A stretch of DNA of 64,000 nucleotides from Paenibacillus sp. USDA918EY (GCF_009870825.1 NZ_WTWY01000013.1:112684-176683); one strand, 5' to 3'; counted from the stretch's first letter, positions 15,780-26,748 are shown. The notes: generated from the letters alone by a model not told the origin. Numbers and translations: made by a program.

Positions 15780-18641
15780 TTGGCAAGCGAAAATATCGTC
15801 ATCAAAGGTGCACGGGCTCACAATCTGAAAAATATCGATATTACCATTCCGCGGGATAAGTTTGTCGTCCTGACCGGCTTAAGCGGATCGGGTAAATCCT
15901 CCCTGGCCTTTGATACGATTTATGCCGAAGGTCAACGCCGTTACGTGGAGTCTCTGTCCGCGTACGCGCGTCAATTTTTAGGCCAAATGGAGAAGCCGGA
16001 CGTGGATTCGATCGACGGCCTGTCCCCGGCCATTTCCATCGACCAGAAAACGACAAGCCGCAACCCGCGTTCCACGGTAGGAACGGTAACGGAGATATAC
16101 GACTATCTGCGCCTGCTGTTTGCCCGGGTCGGGCATCCTCATTGCCCTGAGCATGGCATTGAAATTACGTCCCAGACCGTGGAACAAATGGTCGACCGGA
16201 TCATGTCGTATCCGGAAAAAACGAGGCTGCAGCTGATGGCGCCGATCGTCTCGGGACGCAAAGGCGAGCATAAAAACCTGTTCGCCGACGTGGCCAAGCA
16301 AGGTTTCGTCCGGGTGCGCGTCGACGGGGAGATACGCGATCTTTCCGAAACGATCGAGCTGGAGAAAAACAAAAAACATACGATCGAAGTGGTCGTGGAC
16401 CGGATCGTCATCAAGGAAGGCGTCGAAACCCGGCTTGCGGACTCGATCGAAACGGCGCTTAAGCTATCGGGCGGTCAGATTCTCGTCGATATCATCGGTC
16501 AGGAAGAGCTTCGTTTCAGCTCCAATTTTGCCTGCCCGATTTGCGGATTCAGCATGGAAGAGTTGTCTCCGCGCATGTTTTCGTTCAACAGCCCGTTTGG
16601 CGCCTGCACGGAATGCGACGGCCTTGGCGTCAAAATGATCGTCGACCCGGAACTGCTCATCCCGGACATGGAGAAATCCATCGAAGAAGGGGCATTTTTG
16701 GCATGGACGGGGAGCACCTCCAATTATTATCCGCAGTTTCTGAGTTCGGTATGCGAGCATTACGGCATCCCGCAGGACGTTCCGGTCAGCCAGCTGAAAA
16801 AAGAGGACATGGACAAGCTGCTGTTCGGAACAGGCAACGAAAAGGTCCGCTTCCGTTACGAAAATGACTTCGGGCAGCGGAAGGAAGCGAATGTCGTATT
16901 CGAGGGCATCATCCCCAACCTGGAGCGCCGATACCGTGAGACGGCTTCGGACGGAATCCGCGAATTCATCGAGAATTTCATGAGCGCCAAACCTTGCGAG
17001 GTGTGCAAAGGGCATCGTTTGAAAAAGGAAGTGCTTGCGGTTACCGTCTCCGGGCATAATATCGCCGACGTGACCAGCTTGTCGATCGGCGAAGCGATGC
17101 AGGTGTTCGATTCGCTGGAGCTGTCCGAGAAGGAACGCTCCATCGCCCATTTGATTTTGAAGGAAATCAACAGCCGGCTCGGATTCCTCGTAAACGTCGG
17201 TCTGCAATACCTGACGCTCAGCCGTGCGGCGGGCACCTTGTCCGGCGGGGAAGCGCAGCGGATCCGGCTGGCAACGCAAATCGGCTCCAGCTTGATGGGC
17301 GTATTGTACATTTTGGACGAGCCGAGCATCGGTTTGCATCAGCGCGACAACGACAGACTGATCGCGACGCTGGAGCATATGCGGGATCTCGGCAACACGC
17401 TGATCGTCGTCGAGCATGACGAGGATACGATGCTGGCCGCGGATTACATCATCGACATCGGGCCGGGTGCGGGGATTCATGGCGGCCGCGTCATCGCGCA
17501 AGGAACGCCGAAGCAAATCATGAACGACCCGAACTCCTTGACCGGGCAATATTTGAGCGGGCGGAAATTCATCCCCGTGAACCCGAACCGGAGAAAACCG
17601 GACGGACGTTGGCTGGAAGTTCGCGGGGCGCGCGAGAACAACCTCAAAAACCTGAACGTCAAAATACCGGTCGGCGTCTTTACGGCGGTGACGGGTGTCT
17701 CGGGTTCCGGGAAATCGACGCTGGTCAACGAGATTTTGTATAAAACGCTCGCGAAAGAGCTGAACAAAGCCGTGAAGGTGCGTCCAGGGGCGCATAAGGA
17801 AATTAGGGGCCTCGAGCATTTGGAGAAGGTCATCGATATCGACCAATCGCCGATCGGACGGACGCCGCGCTCGAACCCTGCGACCTATACGGGCGTGTTT
17901 GACGATATCCGCGACATTTACGCGCAAACGAACGAAGCGAAAATCCGCGGATACAAAAAAGGCCGCTTCAGCTTCAACGTCAAAGGCGGACGCTGCGAAG
18001 CCTGCCGCGGGGACGGGATCATCAAAATCGAAATGCACTTCCTGCCGGACGTATACGTGCCTTGCGAAGTTTGCAAAGGCAAACGTTATAACCGCGAAAC
18101 GCTGGAAGTCAAATATAAAGGCAAAAGCATCGCCGATGTGCTGGAAATGACGGTCGAGGATGCGACGGAGTTTTTCAAAAACATCCCGAAAATCCACCGG
18201 AAGCTGCAGACGCTGCTTGACGTAGGCCTCGGATACATTACGCTGGGCCAGCCGGCAACGACGCTTTCCGGGGGCGAAGCCCAGCGCGTGAAGCTCGCTT
18301 CCGAGCTGTACCGCCGCAGCACCGGCAAAACGATGTACATCCTTGATGAGCCGACGACAGGGCTTCACGTGGACGACATCGACCGTTTGCTGACCGTGCT
18401 GCATCGTTTGGTCGATTCGGGCGAATCGGTGCTTGTGATCGAGCACAATCTCGATGTCATTAAGACGGCCGACTATTTGATCGATTTGGGGCCGGAAGGC
18501 GGCAGCGGCGGCGGCACGATCATCGCGACGGGAACGCCGGAGCAGCTCGTGAAAGTGGAGGATTCCTACACCGGGAAATATCTCAAACCTGTTTTGGAAC
18601 GGGATACGGCCCGCACAGAAGCGCTGCAAGTAAGCAGCTGA
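15780..18641 (+). CDS. uvrA: Excinuclease ABC subunit A
   Basis: A 953-residue UvrA with two ABC modules. Walker A motifs are GLSGSGKSS near residue 33 and GVSGSGKST near 641. Signature motifs LSGGEAQR occur in both halves. Zinc-binding cysteine pairs (CPICGF near 253, CEVCKGHRL, CEACRGDG near 740, CEVCKGKRY) are intact. The protein dimerises, scans for bulky lesions and hands DNA to UvrB. It starts with TTG at 15780, with AAAGGAG well placed. It follows uvrB through a gap with two strong hairpins, so its level relative to UvrB may be set there. Confidence 0.98.
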   Translation: MASENIVIKGARAHNLKNIDITIPRDKFVVLTGLSGSGKSSLAFDTIYAEGQRRYVESLSAYARQFLGQMEKPDVDSIDGLSPAISIDQKTTSRNPRSTVGTVTEIYDYLRLLFARVGHPHCPEHGIEITSQTVEQMVDRIMSYPEKTRLQLMAPIVSGRKGEHKNLFADVAKQGFVRVRVDGEIRDLSETIELEKNKKHTIEVVVDRIVIKEGVETRLADSIETALKLSGGQILVDIIGQEELRFSSNFACPICGFSMEELSPRMFSFNSPFGACTECDGLGVKMIVDPELLIPDMEKSIEEGAFLAWTGSTSNYYPQFLSSVCEHYGIPQDVPVSQLKKEDMDKLLFGTGNEKVRFRYENDFGQRKEANVVFEGIIPNLERRYRETASDGIREFIENFMSAKPCEVCKGHRLKKEVLAVTVSGHNIADVTSLSIGEAMQVFDSLELSEKERSIAHLILKEINSRLGFLVNVGLQYLTLSRAAGTLSGGEAQRIRLATQIGSSLMGVLYILDEPSIGLHQRDNDRLIATLEHMRDLGNTLIVVEHDEDTMLAADYIIDIGPGAGIHGGRVIAQGTPKQIMNDPNSLTGQYLSGRKFIPVNPNRRKPDGRWLEVRGARENNLKNLNVKIPVGVFTAVTGVSGSGKSTLVNEILYKTLAKELNKAVKVRPGAHKEIRGLEHLEKVIDIDQSPIGRTPRSNPATYTGVFDDIRDIYAQTNEAKIRGYKKGRFSFNVKGGRCEACRGDGIIKIEMHFLPDVYVPCEVCKGKRYNRETLEVKYKGKSIADVLEMTVEDATEFFKNIPKIHRKLQTLLDVGLGYITLGQPATTLSGGEAQRVKLASELYRRSTGKTMYILDEPTTGLHVDDIDRLLTVLHRLVDSGESVLVIEHNLDVIKTADYLIDLGPEGGSGGGTIIATGTPEQLVKVEDSYTGKYLKPVLERDTARTEALQVSS

Positions 18642-18673
18642 GCACGGAGGCTGAAGCTGTAAATGCCAGAATG

Positions 18674-18702
18674 CCGTCGGAGGATGACTCCGGCGGTTTT
18701 TT
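18674..18702 (+). terminator. Rho-independent terminator after uvrA
   Basis: The stem CCGTCGGAG/CTCCGGCGG (one G-U pair) with loop GATGA, followed by six T. It lies about 30 bases after the uvrA stop. Confidence 0.88.
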
Positions 18703-19017
18703 CATTCCTTTTATAAAATCCCTTTATAAATCTGAGTCATCCGCAAAGTATCTGAATCGGCTTCGTAGCCAAAGCACCGCTTTTCCCGTTATTTAGCTGC
18801 TACCGAACATATTTTGGGAAGAATACGTTCATACTTATATAAAAGCGATATTGAACTTCTTTGGAGCCCAACCGCTCACAGCGTCAACAACCAAATATAG
18901 GCAAATTCATGACAATTTCAATTTTTTGTGTGGAAAGTCTTGCATCTGTCACTGCGGAAGGATAACATGTAGAGAGATATGTAAAAACGAGCGAACGTTC
19001 ATAGAGGAGGTCCAATC
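18703..19017. other. AT-rich intergenic stretch after uvrA
   Basis: About 315 bases without a supported gene. A short frame at 18851-19081 overlaps the following gene and has no protein-like composition. The only recognisable element is the promoter at 18940-18968. Confidence 0.5.
18940..18968 (+). promoter_or_regulatory. Sigma-A type promoter of the small membrane protein gene
   Basis: TTGCAT (18940-18945), a 17-base spacer and TAACAT (18963-18968). It gives a 5' leader of about 40 bases before the AGAGGAGG ribosome site. Confidence 0.6.
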
Positions 19018-19227
19018 ATGTTGCTTGCAGAAGCTGCTGCATCAGCTGCATCCAAATTCAACACCTTTGATATTTTTATGATACTGTTTACGCTGCTTAT
19101 TTTGATCGGAACCATTCGTTTGATCAGACAGCCGGTCAAAAACAAGTTTGCAATCGGATTCAGCATCGTTTGTTTGCTGGTTTTCCTTTTGTCCGACTAC
19201 GCCATGGTTCAAAACTGGCTGAGCTAG
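19018..19227 (+). CDS. Small two-helix membrane protein (69 aa), DUF2759-like
   Basis: A 69-residue protein with two hydrophobic helices (about residues 18-37 and 44-61) joined by a basic turn (RLIRQPVKNK). It has a strong ribosome site (AGAGGAGG) before the ATG and its own promoter and terminator, all of which argue that it is real. Size and helix layout recall the YqgW/DUF2759 family of Bacillales; that match is from memory and not certain. No function can be assigned. It is a single-gene unit. Confidence 0.8.
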   Translation: MLLAEAAASAASKFNTFDIFMILFTLLILIGTIRLIRQPVKNKFAIGFSIVCLLVFLLSDYAMVQNWLS

Positions 19228-19249
19228 GACGACATAAAAAAGTTAGACG

Positions 19250-19290
19250 AAGACACCTTGCGCTCCGAAGCGAAAAAGGGGTCTTTTTTT
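19250..19290 (+). terminator. Terminator after the small membrane protein gene
   Basis: The outer stem AAGACACCTT/AAGGGGTCTT encloses a small CGCT/AGCG stem and is followed by a run of T to 19290. The stem has one mismatch. Confidence 0.7.
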
Positions 19291-19527
19291 ATTCCTATCA
19301 AGTTCATAAAGCGCTGCAAACATCTCATGGAGGCCAACCGGTATATTCATGCATGGCAAGGGGCCGTATTGGGCGCTAACGCTGTCGTTACCTGTTGTTT
19401 TTGCTTCAAAAAGATAGGGCTTGGGATGAATTGTCCAGTTTCTATTTCTGTGTTACATTTGGCATTAAGGTTCAGGGGAGAACCACCAATATTGCGAAAA
19501 ATTAGAAAAAAGAGGCTAGGTGAGGAC

Positions 19528-20667
<1,140 letters not shown>

Positions 20668-20689
20668 ATAGGGAAAGGGACATGCACGG

Positions 20690-22600
20690 ATGAAGAGAGA
20701 TATGCTTTTCAAAGTAAGCTCCGCGCTTTTGGCGGGCAGCATCGTATTTTCGGCGGCGGTGCCGGCATGGGCCGACAATGCGGCGGACAAACTGTCGTTT
20801 AAAATCAAAACGGGCAGCACCTCGGCATGGTTGAACGGAAAAGACGAAACCATCGCCAAACCGTATCTGGATCACGGTACAGTGATGGCCCCCCTGGGTT
20901 TGTTCAAACGCGCTTTTGGCAGCCAGGTTCGGCTTGAAGGCGGGAACGTCGTTAAGGTCATGTACGGGGCTCATACGGTCTCCATGACGATCGGAAGCCA
21001 AACCGCTTGGGTGGACGGGCGTAAGGTGAAGCTGGACGCCGCGCCGGTGATGGTTTCGGGGACGCTGATGGTGCCGCTCAGGGTGGTGGCCGAAGGCATC
21101 GGGGCGGAACTGGCGCCGGGGAGCACGGGCGCGCTTGTCGTCAGCCTTACCCCGTCGGACACGTCCGTCGAGCCGGACGATACCGGAATCGATACCGACC
21201 AGGGCAAAACGAAAATCGGCAACAGCTATTATCAATGGTCGATGAATTATCCAAGCGGGCTGCTGCTGGGCGATTCCGAACTGGATGAGAGCATCGTGTC
21301 GTTTGGCGATGCGGAGAACACCTATTACGTCGAGGTACACGCGATCGATCAGGACGTGAAACTCGGGGCGGACGAGCTGCTGGAAAAGCTCATCAGCGAT
21401 GCGAAGGATGGCGGAGAGCTGGTCGTGGACCGGGAAAGCTTCCCGCAGGCCAACGTGCCGTACGCCCGAATCATCAGCAAAGACGGGGACGGGACGTTCT
21501 GGGAAAACCGGATGTATTATGCGAACGACCGGGTATATGAGGTGTATTTTGCCGACCTGAAAGCAACGAACTACAAAGACTTGAAACGATATGCCGGGTT
21601 CCTTAATTCGTTCAGCACGGGTTACAGCGGTTCGGATAAAACGGTCAAAGATCTGTCTACCGTCAAAAACGGCATGCGCCATGAATCGAATGACGATTAC
21701 GGCGTTTCCTTGGACGTGCCTGCAGGCTGGAACGTAGACAACGGCAACATGTATTACGAAAGCAAAAACGGCAGCTATCTCAAGCTGGATGTGTCCTCTT
21801 CGCCAAAAGGCGAAAACCTCGAGCAGTGGAGCGAGGAGTTAAAAACATGGGTGAAAGAGTCGTTTGTGCAGGATGCCTACCAAATCGTCGGTACGTCGCC
21901 GATCGAGGTTTCCGGGGAAAAAGGACTCGTGAACGAGGTTCGGTACAACTACGGCGATGGCTGGGTGACCGAATACGAAGTGATGGTGCTGCATAACGGC
22001 TACCGCTATTACGCGGAATACGCCGTGCCGGAGAAAAACAAAGAAGATTTGAACAAATTCAAGGATTTGATGAAATCGATCGAAATCGACTTTGACGTGG
22101 TCTCCGACACGTTTGGCAAAATGGAAGAAGACGCCTTCCTGATCAGCAAAACGAAAACGACGACCAAACAATCGAAGGCGTTCGGCTACAAAATCAATAT
22201 CCCGCAGTATTGGACCGCCAACCAGGATAAGTTCGATAAGTCGCCTGTAGACTATCAGTTCGTGGGCGGAAGATTCCGGATTGGGGCTGAGAAGTCGGGC
22301 GTCCTGGATTCGACGGTAAACCAGCTAAAGACGTATTATGCCGAGGCGGCCAAAGTCCAAAAGGATCTGAAGGTGGAAAAAACGGAAAACATCACGTTCG
22401 CCGGCGTACCGGCCGTCTCGATCACGGTGCATCAGGTCAAGGACGGCATTCCGTACAGTGCGCGCCAGATTTTGTTCCAAAAGGACGACATCGTGTATAC
22501 GATCAGCACGTCCCTCAACGACGCGAACGCGACGGAACCGCAAAAGGCTGCGCTGGAGCAGACGCTGAATTCTTTTGCGTTTACGGATAAATCGAAATAA
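20690..22600 (+). CDS. Exported protein with copper-amine-oxidase N-terminal-like domain
   Basis: A 636-residue protein with a signal peptide (residues 1-28, ending near VPAWA). A copper amine oxidase N-terminal-like domain covers roughly residues 38-150 (HGTVMAPLGLFKRAFG and GTLMVPLRVVAEGIGAEL). Such domains are very common on surface proteins of Paenibacillus and do not by themselves imply oxidase activity. Three further segments of similar size follow (about 180-310, 325-470 and 490-632). Each has the pattern of a short N-terminal peptide, an aromatic-rich sheet and a helix, and each resembles PsbP-like modules. The role is unknown; it probably acts at the cell surface together with the upstream protease. 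Confidence 0.8.
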   Translation: MKRDMLFKVSSALLAGSIVFSAAVPAWADNAADKLSFKIKTGSTSAWLNGKDETIAKPYLDHGTVMAPLGLFKRAFGSQVRLEGGNVVKVMYGAHTVSMTIGSQTAWVDGRKVKLDAAPVMVSGTLMVPLRVVAEGIGAELAPGSTGALVVSLTPSDTSVEPDDTGIDTDQGKTKIGNSYYQWSMNYPSGLLLGDSELDESIVSFGDAENTYYVEVHAIDQDVKLGADELLEKLISDAKDGGELVVDRESFPQANVPYARIISKDGDGTFWENRMYYANDRVYEVYFADLKATNYKDLKRYAGFLNSFSTGYSGSDKTVKDLSTVKNGMRHESNDDYGVSLDVPAGWNVDNGNMYYESKNGSYLKLDVSSSPKGENLEQWSEELKTWVKESFVQDAYQIVGTSPIEVSGEKGLVNEVRYNYGDGWVTEYEVMVLHNGYRYYAEYAVPEKNKEDLNKFKDLMKSIEIDFDVVSDTFGKMEEDAFLISKTKTTTKQSKAFGYKINIPQYWTANQDKFDKSPVDYQFVGGRFRIGAEKSGVLDSTVNQLKTYYAEAAKVQKDLKVEKTENITFAGVPAVSITVHQVKDGIPYSARQILFQKDDIVYTISTSLNDANATEPQKAALEQTLNSFAFTDKSK

Positions 22601-22641
22601 CGACTTATAGGATGCTCTCATTCTCATAAGATATCGGCATG

Positions 22642-22682
22642 ACCGCAAGCGGCCTTCACAAAAGGCTGTTTGCGGTTTTTTA
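22642..22682 (+). terminator. Terminator after the copper-amine-oxidase-like gene
   Basis: ACCGCAAGCGGCC pairs with GGCTGTTTGCGGT (one G-U pair, slight bulging) and is followed by a run of T. Confidence 0.8.
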
Positions 22683-22757
22683 ATGAGATAGCATTCGTTC
22701 GGCGATGGCTTCTTTATATCTCAAGGAAAATTTCCGCTAAGCGCGGGTAGTCTTCTC

Positions 22758-22817
22758 TGAAAGTACGTCGATAGTCGTTTTTCTTCCGTGAAAGTTTGCC
22801 GATAGTCGTTTTTCTTA
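22758..22817. repeat. Two-unit tandem repeat, period 31
   Basis: Units at 22758-22786 and 22789-22817 match at about 25 of 29 positions and share CGATAGTCGTTTTTCTT. They lie in a 536-base intergenic region (22601-23136). Beyond this repeat, the region holds the terminator at its left end and a short hairpin next to the ribosome site at its right end. I see no supported gene in it. Confidence 0.6.
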
Positions 22818-23105
22818 CGAGAAGGGACAGCGCAGAATCCTCCGGTTTATGTGAAAGCCTCTGTATCTCACGCCTGTAAGCGCCCGAATGGCCGGCTTCT
22901 ATTTTGACCAAAATGGTAGAAAACAGGTTTGCAAAATCCTCCACCCACAGATCGCTCCGACGTAGTAGAAGGATTGCGGGATGTCTGGTAAACTAGATAA
23001 GTTGAAGATGAAGTGAAAAAATTGCAGGGAAACATAAGCGGTTTTCACATCATTTCAAAGATAAACGATGGTCTAATTCATTCGATGGAAAAACAAAACT
23101 GGAAC

Positions 23106-23123
23106 AACCGGCAATGGCCGGTT
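23106..23123 (+). promoter_or_regulatory. Hairpin beside the ribosome site of the U32 gene
   Basis: AACCGGC, loop AATG, then GCCGGTT, ending two bases before the GGGAGG ribosome site. It could modulate translation, or it could be incidental. Confidence 0.35.
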
Positions 23124-23136
23124 TGGGAGGATATAC

Positions 23137-25653
23137 ATGAGTACAAAAACATTGCGCAGGGAAGATGTGGAGCTGCTTGCGCCGGCCGGCGATTGGGATT
23201 GCATGCGGGCGGCGGTGGCGAACGGGGCGGACGCGATCTTTTTCGGCGTCGAGAAGTTTAACGCCCGGGCGCGCGCCAACAACTTTTTGATGGCCGAGCT
23301 TCCGGAAATCATGTCGTTTTTGCACAGCTATGGCGTAAAAGGGTTTTTGACGTTTAACATTTTGGTGTTCGAAAACGAGCTGGAGGATGCGAAAGAGCTG
23401 ATCGATGCTTGCATCGACGCGGGCGTCGACGCCGTCATCGTCCAAGACCTGGGGCTCGTCAAAATGATCCGCGAAATTTCTCCGGACTTTCCGATCCACG
23501 GCTCCACGCAGATGACGATCACCTCCCCGGAGGCGGTCGAATTTACGAAACCTTGGGGCATGGAACGCGTCGTTTTGGGCCGTGAAAACAATTTGAAGCA
23601 AATCCAGAAAATCGGGGAGCAGGCGAAGCTGCCGATGGAGGTTTTCGTGCACGGGGCGCTTTGCGTTTCCTACTCCGGTCAGTGCTTGACTTCGGAAATG
23701 TGGGGCGGCCGCTCGGCGAACCGCGGCGAATGCGCGCAGGCATGCCGTCTGCCGTACGACTTGATGGTCGACGGCGAGCAAAAGCCGATGGGCGACGTTG
23801 CGTATTTGCTTTCGCCGAAGGATTTGGCGGCGATCGATTTGATGCCGGAGCTGATCGAAGCGGGGGTGACCTCCTTTAAGATCGAAGGGCGCCTCAAAAG
23901 CCCGGAATACGTCGCGAACGTGGTCAGCAAATACCGCAAAGCGATCGACCGTTACTTCGAAGGAGACGACACGAAGCCGAGCAAGGAGGAGATGCGCGAG
24001 CTGCAGCAGAGCTTTTCGCGCGGGTTTACGCATGGCTTCCTGGAAGGCACGAACAATAAAAAGCTGGTAGACGGCACGTTCCCGAAAAGCCGCGGCGTGT
24101 ATGTCGGACGCGTGGAGAAAATTTTGCGCGACGGCGTCGTGTGCAAAATCGAAGCGCCGCTCAAGCGCGGGGACGGCATCGTGTTTGACGCCGGGGACCC
24201 GACCAAGCCGGAAGAAGGCGGACGGATTTACGATCTGCGCCGCAAAGGCGTCAAGCTCGAAGGGGAAGCGGACGAAGGTTGGATCGTCGATATCGTTCCC
24301 GGCCGCAGCGACGTGGACCTGCGCAAGGTGCATGTCGGCGACCGCATCTGGAAAACGAACGACCCGGCGCTGGACAAGCGCCTGCGTCAAACGTTCGAGA
24401 CGGATAAGCCGTACCGGGTCTTTCCGGTGCATGTGAGAGCATTCGGCCATGCCGGCGGCCTGCTGACGACGATATGGACCGATGTGCAGAAAGGCACGAC
24501 GGTCCAGGTGGATTCGGAGCTGGAACTGGAAGTCGCCAAGAAACGGCCGATGGATTACGCGCTGCTCGAAGAGCAGTTCGGCCGTTTGGGCGGCACCGTG
24601 TTCCAGCTGGAGAAGCTGGACGTCGACCTGCAGGGCGACGTCATCGTGCCCATGCGCGAGCTGAACAGCATCCGCCGCCGTGCGGTGGAGCTGCTCGCCG
24701 GCGAGCGCCCGAAGCCGCCCGTGTACGTGAAACGGGCGGTGGATGTGTTCGGCGATGCCGCGCCGCGCAGCGCATCGCCGGTGGCGCGCGGTGAGGCGAA
24801 GCTCACCGCGCTGTGCCGCAGCCTCCCGCAGGTGGAGGCTGCGCTGGAAGCTGGCGCCCGATTCATCTACGCCGACTTCGAGTTCATCAAGCAGTTCAAG
24901 GAAGCGGTGGAGCTCGTTCATGCGGCCGGCAAGCGGATTGCGCTCGTGACGCCTCGCATCCATATGCCGATCGAGAACGGCATCCACAAAAACATCCTGC
25001 GCCTCCAGCCGGACGCCGTGCTGGTGCGCAACACCGGCGCGCTCTATTTCTATCTGCGCGAGCGGATGCAGAACCCGGATGCGAAACATCCGCAGCTGAT
25101 CGGTGATTTCTCGCTGAACATCGCCAACCATAAAGCGGTAAACCTGTTCCTTGAAGCAGGTTGCGACATCGTTACGCCGTCGTACGACCTGAACATCCAG
25201 CAGATGGTCGATTTGCTCGAGCGCTCGGAAACCTCGCGGATGGAAGTCGTCATCCATCAGCATTTGCCGATGTTCCATACCGAGCACTGCGTGTACTGCA
25301 CCTTCCTGAGCGAAGGCACGGATTATACCAACTGCGGCCGTCCGTGTGAAGAGCACCGGGTATCGCTGCAAGACCGCATCGGCATGTCCCACCCGGTCCG
25401 GGTGGACGAAGGCTGCCGCAACACGGTCTATAACGCCATCGAGCAGTCCGGCGCCGAATACTTGACGAACTTTATGGACCTTGGCGTATCTCACTACCGC
25501 GTCGAGTTCCTCGAGGAAACGAAAGAGCAGGTACACGAGGTCATCGACCTCTATAACCGCGCCTTGCGCGGCGAAATCAGCGGCACCCAGGTATGGAAAA
25601 CGCTGAAAGCCACCAACCAGCTTGGGGTAACGCGCGGGCAATTGGTGAAATAA
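23137..25653 (+). CDS. U32 family peptidase-like protein (RlhA/TrhP type) with long C-terminal part
   Basis: An 838-residue member of the U32 family. The N-terminal TIM-barrel region (VELLAPAGDWDCMRAAVANGADAIFFG, residues 11-37) leads to the family signature with clustered cysteines (CVSYSGQCLTSE, then GECAQACRLPY near 195-205). Two more cysteines (HCVYCTF and NCGRPCEEHR near 725-740) occur near the C-terminus. Related proteins act in RNA hydroxylation (RlhA on 23S rRNA, TrhP on tRNA) and probably carry an iron-sulfur cluster, despite the old collagenase label. The length fits the DUF3656-containing subgroup. The start follows GGGAGG. Confidence 0.88.
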   Translation: MSTKTLRREDVELLAPAGDWDCMRAAVANGADAIFFGVEKFNARARANNFLMAELPEIMSFLHSYGVKGFLTFNILVFENELEDAKELIDACIDAGVDAVIVQDLGLVKMIREISPDFPIHGSTQMTITSPEAVEFTKPWGMERVVLGRENNLKQIQKIGEQAKLPMEVFVHGALCVSYSGQCLTSEMWGGRSANRGECAQACRLPYDLMVDGEQKPMGDVAYLLSPKDLAAIDLMPELIEAGVTSFKIEGRLKSPEYVANVVSKYRKAIDRYFEGDDTKPSKEEMRELQQSFSRGFTHGFLEGTNNKKLVDGTFPKSRGVYVGRVEKILRDGVVCKIEAPLKRGDGIVFDAGDPTKPEEGGRIYDLRRKGVKLEGEADEGWIVDIVPGRSDVDLRKVHVGDRIWKTNDPALDKRLRQTFETDKPYRVFPVHVRAFGHAGGLLTTIWTDVQKGTTVQVDSELELEVAKKRPMDYALLEEQFGRLGGTVFQLEKLDVDLQGDVIVPMRELNSIRRRAVELLAGERPKPPVYVKRAVDVFGDAAPRSASPVARGEAKLTALCRSLPQVEAALEAGARFIYADFEFIKQFKEAVELVHAAGKRIALVTPRIHMPIENGIHKNILRLQPDAVLVRNTGALYFYLRERMQNPDAKHPQLIGDFSLNIANHKAVNLFLEAGCDIVTPSYDLNIQQMVDLLERSETSRMEVVIHQHLPMFHTEHCVYCTFLSEGTDYTNCGRPCEEHRVSLQDRIGMSHPVRVDEGCRNTVYNAIEQSGAEYLTNFMDLGVSHYRVEFLEETKEQVHEVIDLYNRALRGEISGTQVWKTLKATNQLGVTRGQLVK

Positions 25654-25663
25654 TAACGATATC

Positions 25664-25709
25664 GCCCCTGCATTGATCATTTGTCCCTGATCAAGCGGGG
25701 GCTTTTTTT
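25664..25709 (+). terminator. Terminator after the U32 gene
   Basis: GCCCCTGC pairs with GCGGGGGC. An inner TGATCA/TGATCA stem lies inside the loop, and seven T follow. Confidence 0.85.
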
Positions 25710-25794
25710 ACATTCAAGCGAATTCGAGCAAAGTCCGATATAATAGGGGAATAGATCGTGTATTACATAGAACTTCCGGATAAGGAGTATATAG

Positions 25795-26679
25795 ATGAAA
25801 ATTAGAAAAGCCATCATTCCTGCGGCAGGCCTGGGCACGCGTTTTCTTCCGGCGACCAAAGCGATGCCGAAAGAAATGCTCCCGATCGTCGATAAACCCA
25901 CCATCCAATATATCATTGAAGAAGCCGTTGCTTCCGGCATCGAAGATATCATCATCGTTACCGGTAAGGGCAAACGCGCGATTGAGGACCATTTTGACTA
26001 TTCCTTTGAGCTCGAACATAACTTAACCGCCAAAAAGAAATGGGATCTCCTGAATGAAGTCCGCAAGTCTTCCGAAATGGCGGACATCCATTACATACGG
26101 CAAAAAGAACCAAAGGGCTTGGGCCACGCCATCTGGTGCGCGCGCAAATTTATTGGGGACGAGCCTTTTGCGGTTTTGCTCGGCGACGACATCGTCGAAT
26201 CCGAAGTTCCTTGTTTAAAACAGATGATCGATATATACAACGTACACGAATCTTCCATCGTCGGCGTTCAGCCTGTAGAATGGTCCGAGGTTTCCCGTTA
26301 TGGCGTGGTCGATGCGGCGAGAGTGAATGATCGGGTTTACCGTGCAAACGCGCTTGTAGAGAAACCACAGCCGTCTGAGGCGCCATCCAATCTGGCGATT
26401 ATGGGGCGGTATATTTTAACCCCGCAAATTTTTACGATACTCGAAGAACAGTCGGTTGGCGTCAATGGCGAAATCCAGTTAACGGATGCGCTCTCCAAGC
26501 TGAGCGAGACGGAATCGATCTTTGCTTATCATTTTGACGGGCTGCGTCATGATGTCGGGGAGAAGCTCGGGTTCATCAAAACGACCATTCATTATGCGCT
26601 GCAGCATGGGGAGTTGAAGGAAGATTTGCTGGAGTTTATGAGGGAGATTGTGGAGAGGGATCGGAAGTATACTGTTTAG
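25795..26679 (+). CDS. galU: UTP-glucose-1-phosphate uridylyltransferase
   Basis: A 294-residue GalU of usual length. The nucleotide-binding signature AAGLGTRFLPATKAMPKEML spans residues 10-29; KPTIQYIIEEA and EKPQPSEAPSNLA are also present. It makes UDP-glucose from UTP and glucose-1-phosphate for wall glycopolymers and glycolipids. The ATG follows AAGGAG. A consensus TATAAT at 25739-25744 could be its -10 element, though no good -35 accompanies it. It stands at the edge of the surface-glycan region but has the GC content of the core genome, so it may be a general housekeeping copy. Confidence 0.96.
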   Translation: MKIRKAIIPAAGLGTRFLPATKAMPKEMLPIVDKPTIQYIIEEAVASGIEDIIIVTGKGKRAIEDHFDYSFELEHNLTAKKKWDLLNEVRKSSEMADIHYIRQKEPKGLGHAIWCARKFIGDEPFAVLLGDDIVESEVPCLKQMIDIYNVHESSIVGVQPVEWSEVSRYGVVDAARVNDRVYRANALVEKPQPSEAPSNLAIMGRYILTPQIFTILEEQSVGVNGEIQLTDALSKLSETESIFAYHFDGLRHDVGEKLGFIKTTIHYALQHGELKEDLLEFMREIVERDRKYTV

Positions 26680-26748
26680 TTAAAGGAAAGCGGTCCCTGA
26701 GCGCTTACAGAAATTGAGTAGACATCCCTAATTCTAATACTTCGAATA

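Noticed and set aside
16464..18629. A 721-residue minus-strand frame opposite uvrA
   Set aside because: It is a shadow of uvrA codon bias, with no ribosome site and no recognisable domain. The same reasoning applies to the long frames opposite uvrB, ligA, pcrA and the PBP gene.
19258..19527. Upstream extension of the HtrA-like protein
   Set aside because: The extended part overlaps the previous terminator, has odd composition and precedes an obvious signal peptide with its own ribosome site at 19528.
22758..22817. Possible CRISPR array
   Set aside because: There are only two units and only 2 bases between them, so no spacers. No cas gene is nearby.
22714..22944. A 76-residue minus-strand frame in the gap before the U32 gene
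   Set aside because: It covers the tandem repeat, has no clear ribosome site and no family resemblance. Its repeated KTTIGKLSRKK-like text comes from the DNA repeat.
23050..25680. An 876-residue open frame on the minus strand opposite the U32 gene
   Set aside because: It mirrors the U32 gene in a fixed frame, is full of Arg, His, Asp and Phe in a shadow-like pattern and has no family features. GC-rich codon bias explains the lack of stops.
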